Assembly (NCBI GenBank): GCA_964503355.1
Contig: CAZCZS010000038.1
Span: 1-16,920 of the forward strand
Direction: 5' to 3'
DNA: 16,920 nucleotides
Source: Mesoaciditoga sp964503355
GTDB lineage: Bacteria > Thermotogota > Thermotogae > Mesoaciditogales > Mesoaciditogaceae
This document shows, piece after piece, positions 14,021 through 16,920 of the stretch; position 1 is the first letter of the stretch; every line of letters starts with the position of its first letter. The notes under the pieces are model-generated. The model saw only the letters and a program-made list of their open reading frames with translations. It was not told the DNA's origin and did not search any database. The position numbers were made by a program, and so were the translations under genes.

Positions 14021-15525
14021 TACACTCTCATCCCCAACATCGCCGCTCCCACTTTATCAGGTTGCGCTTCCATTTTATCCACAGAATAATTTATCTTTCC
14101 TTCGTACATCACCATTATTCTATCTGAAAGGGTGAAAATTTCATCCAAGTCCGATGAAATCAGCAATATCGCCACACCGCGTTTTTTCATTTCAAGTATT
14201 TTCGCGTGAATGAAATTTATTCCACCGATGTCAACTCCACGCGTTGGCTGAGATATCACGAAAATACGAGCCGAATGGGAAAACTCCCTCGCTATTACGA
14301 CCTTTTGCATATTTCCGCCACTGAGTGTACCGACTTGTTCATCCTGAGATTTACAAACTATGTCGTAATTTTCGATCAGTGAGGTGGCAAATTCTTTGAT
14401 CTTTTTTCTCTTCAAAAGCGCCATTTTTCCCAAAAAGAGGCTTTTATTTTGATGACCCATCAAAACATTTTCTCTTATAGATGCAAGCGGAGCAAGACCC
14501 GTTTTTATCCTGTCTTCTGGAATGTAAACCATGCCCTTTTCTCTTCTTTCTCTCACGTTTAAGTTGGTTACGTTTTCATCGTAAAAAAAGACAGATCCGC
14601 TTGAAGGTTTTTTCATTCCACTGATTATCTCTTCCAATTCGCTTTGACCGTTCCCAACAACACCGGCAATTCCAACTATTTCCCCTTCTTTTACGTTCAA
14701 ATTCACATTTTTCAGCACTCTTATACCATTCTTGAAGAAAGAGACATCTTCTACCTTTAAAGCTATTTTTCCATTCTTTACTCTTAAATGATGAAAGGTC
14801 GGTATCTTCCTGCCGGCTATCATTTCGGTGAGTTTTTCTTCATCGAGCGCTTCGTTCTCAAAAGTTCCAAGGCTCTTTCCACTTCTCATAACCGTGATTC
14901 TATCTGAAATTTTTTTCACTTCTCTGAGCTTATGGGAGATGAAAATGACCGTTTTTCCATTCTTTTTGAATTTTTTGAGAATTTCGAAAAGCAGTTCTGA
15001 CTCTTGAGGAGTCAGAACTGCCGTTGGTTCGTCAAAAATGAGTATATTTGCGTTCCTGTAGAGTAATTTCAGTATTTCCACTTTTTGTTGAAGACCTACG
15101 GATAAGTCTTCCACCTTTTTTTCTATTTCCAATTCCATTCCGTACTTGATCGCCAAATTGTTGACGATCTCTTTTGCCGTTTTTCTGTCGAATTCCAATC
15201 CTTTTTTTGGTTCAAAACCCAACACGACGTTCTCGTAAACCGTGAAATCATCTATTAACATGAAATTTTGATGAACCATACCAACGCCATTCAAAATGGC
15301 GTCCTTTGGTGAAGAAAAATTCACCTTTTTCCCAAAAACTTTTATCTTTCCCCAATCGGGTTTGTACATTCCGTAAAGAAGACGCATAAGTGTGGTCTTT
15401 CCAGCTCCATTTTCTCCTATAACCGAATGAATCTCACCAACTTTTATGGAAAGACTTACACCATCAACGGCTACAACTTTACCGAATCTTTTCGTGACGG
15501 ACTCGAATTCAACAGAGAAATTCAT
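14020..15525 (-). CDS. Nucleoside-type ABC transporter, fused double ATPase (NupO/YufO-like)
   Basis: A 501-residue protein with two ABC domains in one chain, as in the ribose and nucleoside importers. Domain 1 has Walker A GENGAGKTT at 37-45, signature LSVGLQQK and Walker B ILIFDEPTAVLTPQE, and should be active. Domain 2 has a degenerate Walker A (GVVGNGQSE, no Lys-Thr), signature LSGGNMQK and a Walker B of IFVISQPTRGVD in which the usual acidic pair is replaced by Ser-Gln. This kind of degeneration is normal for the family, so one competent ATP site is expected. ATG 15525 overlaps the binding-protein stop as ATGA. It is the energy-coupling subunit on the cytoplasmic side of the two permeases. 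Confidence 0.93.
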   Translation of the reverse strand: MNFSVEFESVTKRFGKVVAVDGVSLSIKVGEIHSVIGENGAGKTTLMRLLYGMYKPDWGKIKVFGKKVNFSSPKDAILNGVGMVHQNFMLIDDFTVYENVVLGFEPKKGLEFDRKTAKEIVNNLAIKYGMELEIEKKVEDLSVGLQQKVEILKLLYRNANILIFDEPTAVLTPQESELLFEILKKFKKNGKTVIFISHKLREVKKISDRITVMRSGKSLGTFENEALDEEKLTEMIAGRKIPTFHHLRVKNGKIALKVEDVSFFKNGIRVLKNVNLNVKEGEIVGIAGVVGNGQSELEEIISGMKKPSSGSVFFYDENVTNLNVRERREKGMVYIPEDRIKTGLAPLASIRENVLMGHQNKSLFLGKMALLKRKKIKEFATSLIENYDIVCKSQDEQVGTLSGGNMQKVVIAREFSHSARIFVISQPTRGVDIGGINFIHAKILEMKKRGVAILLISSDLDEIFTLSDRIMVMYEGKINYSVDKMEAQPDKVGAAMLGMRV

Positions 15526-16532
15526 TTTTTATCGAAATAGGATTTAACCTTTATCTTTCCAGTTATTACCTGGGTTCTCAATTGAATGAGTTTTTGAATT
15601 ACATCAGCCGGCACGTTTTTAAGCATGACCTTCGAATAACTCAACCCAACGCCGTTGTTGGATATACCGTAAGTGTAAATGGTTCCTCTTTTATATGTAC
15701 CATTTAACTTTGCCTTTATCATGTCGAAAACGGCATTACCAACGTTTTTCACGGCAGAAGCCAGGATGTTGTTAGGCGCGAGATAACCCTGAGGTGAGTC
15801 CACGCCTATTGCCCAAAAATGAGCTTGTTTCGCCGCATCTATTACCCCAAGTCCACTTCCGCCGGCTACCTGGAAGATCACATCGGCGCCGTGATGAAAT
15901 TGGTCAAGAGCTATTTCTTTTGCCGTTGCAGGATCATCCCATCCTCCGACGTAGCCCGTCAAAATCTTTACATTGGGATCCACGTAATGTGCTCCTTGTT
16001 CGTAACCGATAAGAAAGTCCCTTATGACCGAATAATCTTCCCCTCCTACAAATCCTATAATTTTTTTGGAATTAACCATTGGAAAACCTTTTCTTTCCGT
16101 GATCATGGCGGCAAGTGCTCCTGCCATAAAAGAACTCTCGTTTTGCTTGAAAATTATGGAGGTAACCTGTCCCGCTTTGACGATATCATCTACATACACG
16201 TAATCCACATTTGGAAATTGAGGAGCAACTTGTTTAAGGGTATCTATCAACTCGTATCCCACCACCACAACCATGTTAAAATTGGTGGAAGCGGCTATCA
16301 TTTGCGGTAGGTAATTCGCAGGATCTGTTTTGCAAGGCAAAACCTTTCCGTATACTCCCAAATCTCTTTCCGCCTTTAACAATCCTTGATAAGAAGAATC
16401 GTAAAAGGATTTATCCCCCAATTCTCCAGCTATAACCAGCGCCACTCTCATACGCGTAGCGCCCAAAGCCATAGAATACATGCCAACCAACAAAAGAACC
16501 ACGACCGAAAGAATCACACCTAATTTCTTCAT
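15522..16532 (-). CDS. BMP-family (BmpA/Med/PnrA-like) nucleoside-binding protein of an ABC importer
   Basis: A 336-residue periplasmic binding protein. The frame is open to 16607, but ATG 16532 is chosen because AAGGAGG lies 8 nt before it and a clean signal peptide follows (MKKLGVILSVVVLLLVGMYSMALGA). No cysteine lipobox is present, unlike in Gram-positive relatives, which suits a soluble periplasmic protein in a two-membrane cell. Family blocks: VALVIAGELGDKSFYDSSYQG at the N-terminus, VVVVGYELIDTL, GFVGGEDYSVIRDF, VIFQVAGGSGLGV and WAIGVDSPQG (the Asp here matches the residue that holds the ribose hydroxyls in PnrA). A purine or other nucleoside is the expected ligand, by family only. It is first in the four-gene importer operon. 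Confidence 0.92.
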   Translation of the reverse strand: MKKLGVILSVVVLLLVGMYSMALGATRMRVALVIAGELGDKSFYDSSYQGLLKAERDLGVYGKVLPCKTDPANYLPQMIAASTNFNMVVVVGYELIDTLKQVAPQFPNVDYVYVDDIVKAGQVTSIIFKQNESSFMAGALAAMITERKGFPMVNSKKIIGFVGGEDYSVIRDFLIGYEQGAHYVDPNVKILTGYVGGWDDPATAKEIALDQFHHGADVIFQVAGGSGLGVIDAAKQAHFWAIGVDSPQGYLAPNNILASAVKNVGNAVFDMIKAKLNGTYKRGTIYTYGISNNGVGLSYSKVMLKNVPADVIQKLIQLRTQVITGKIKVKSYFDKK

Positions 16533-16601
16533 AGTAAATGCCTCCTTCATATTTGAAATGAAAACCTTCACTTGATATCTCACGGTGCGACTGAAAGCCA
16601 A

Positions 16602-16678
16602 ATTCAAATTATTCTCACGTTAAAACACACGATTTTCCGTTCATCAGATTAATTGTATCAACATTCATGTTATTCTCA
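16602..16678. promoter_or_regulatory. Candidate operator pair in the importer control region
   Basis: The 16-mer ATTCAnnTTATTCTCA occurs at 16602-16617 and 16663-16678 (plus-strand reading), 14 of 16 bases identical, 61 bp apart and in the same orientation. The upstream copy overlaps the -35 box of the candidate promoter; the other lies in the transcribed leader. This arrangement would suit a repressor binding two sites. The protein is unknown and no regulator gene lies beside the operon. Confidence 0.35.
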
Positions 16679-16679
16679 A
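16652..16679 (-). promoter_or_regulatory. Candidate promoter of the nucleoside importer operon
   Basis: On the minus strand, TTGAGA (16679-16674) and TACAAT (16657-16652) lie 16 bp apart, each matching the consensus at five of six positions. Transcription would start near 16645, giving a leader of roughly 110 nt before the ATG. I see no recognisable riboswitch in this leader, only a weak TTCAT/ATGAA pairing next to the ribosome binding site. Confidence 0.5.
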
Positions 16680-16870
16680 TGACCGTTGATCCCAATTTTT
16701 TTCATCACTTTCACGCACAAGTTGAATGAATCCATAGACAAATTGATCGTTCACATTGTCCTTGAGACGTTGTCGATCTTTGAGAATGGTTCTTTCGACT
16801 GAGTTGGCGTTTTGCCGTGTTAACTTCGAATTTTTTGTAAATTAGCCACAAAATGATTATACATCTCACA
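16680..16870. other. Gene-free region upstream of the importer operon
   Basis: No open frame with a ribosome binding site is seen on either strand. The region is AT-rich and contains fragment D and, on the minus strand, TATAAT (16860-16855) shortly after repeat copy C. Nothing else is recognised. Confidence 0.5.
16713..16725 (+). repeat. Dispersed hairpin repeat, fragment D (core 3' part only)
   Basis: ACGCACAAGTTGA here matches exactly the end of the core and its flank in copy B (5637-5649). The hairpin and the first half of the core are absent. It faces opposite to copy C, about 150 bp away. The match is short and could be chance. Confidence 0.3.
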
Positions 16871-16920
16871 TTGTGCGTCAACTTTACAAGCCAATGGCAT
16901 TTATCAAATAAACATCGCTT
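16871..16920 (-). repeat. Dispersed hairpin repeat, copy C (cut by window end)
   Basis: On the minus strand: AAGCGAT (16920-16914), the right arm of the hairpin seen in copies A and B, then a 23-nt spacer, then the core TTGTAAAGTTGACGCACAA (16889-16871), identical to copy A over 21 nt when the preceding GC is included. The left hairpin arm would lie beyond the window. The orientation is opposite to copies A and B, so A and C face each other from the two ends of the window. Confidence 0.65.

Noticed and set aside
15819..16310. 163-codon plus-strand open frame inside the binding-protein gene
   Set aside because: Fully antisense to a clear BMP-family gene, lacks a ribosome binding site and has no recognisable domain.
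16533..16645. Purine or preQ1 riboswitch in the importer leader
   Set aside because: No three-way junction or conserved loop sequence could be drawn; only short weak pairings exist.
101..16920. The three hairpin repeats as a CRISPR array
   Set aside because: Copies are kilobases apart, imperfect, in both orientations and without regular spacers; no cas gene is present.

Overview
The window reads as chromosomal DNA from an AT-rich, probably thermophilic anaerobic bacterium with an outer membrane, most likely a member of the Thermotogota. This is inferred from gene content, not from a marker gene: strong GGAGG-type ribosome binding sites, ferredoxin-dependent 2-oxoacid oxidoreductase subunits, a PIN-PhoH protein, Thermotogota-style beta-barrel-like exported proteins, and a substrate-binding protein exported without a lipobox. 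The genus cannot be fixed from the sequence alone.

Layout. (1) Positions 1-212 are intergenic and repeat-rich: a GC-rich hairpin element, then copy A of a dispersed hairpin repeat. (2) 213-2311, minus strand: a tightly packed set of an aldo/keto reductase followed by two exported beta-rich proteins that look like distant paralogues. (3) A divergent promoter region (2312-2474) separates these from a plus-strand secreted 5'-nucleotidase, which ends in a strong terminator placed just ahead of a PIN-PhoH gene (4182-5438). (4) 5439-5707 is a spacer with repeat copy B and a promoter that may give a leaderless mRNA. (5) 5711-12076, plus strand: seven packed genes, tsaE, lon, engB, the beta and gamma subunits of a 2-oxoacid:ferredoxin oxidoreductase, a dgkA-type kinase and cheB. 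Most neighbours overlap or nearly touch, so this is probably one operon mixing tRNA modification, proteolysis, ribosome assembly, central metabolism, lipid recycling and chemotaxis adaptation. (6) 12073-16532, minus strand: a complete BMP-type nucleoside ABC importer (binding protein, double ATPase, two permeases), each gene overlapping or within 1 nt of the next. (7) 16533-16920: its promoter region, with a candidate operator pair, then repeat fragments D and C up to the window edge.

How the genes may work together: the secreted 5'-nucleotidase could release nucleosides that the ABC importer takes up, a plausible purine-scavenging pair although they lie about 8 kb apart. The seven-gene plus-strand run ends by sharing a TTAA with the last importer gene, so the two large operons converge with no room for a terminator.

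The best leads outside ordinary annotation are the dispersed hairpin repeat (three copies plus a fragment, one 21-nt core shared perfectly between the two ends of the window), a dgkA gene whose ribosome binding site points at ACG instead of ATG, an Asp-to-Asn change in that kinase's active-site motif, an oxidoreductase beta-gamma pair with no alpha subunit beside it, and a possible leaderless tsaE mRNA. I see no CRISPR array, rRNA, tRNA, intact insertion sequence or defence system.
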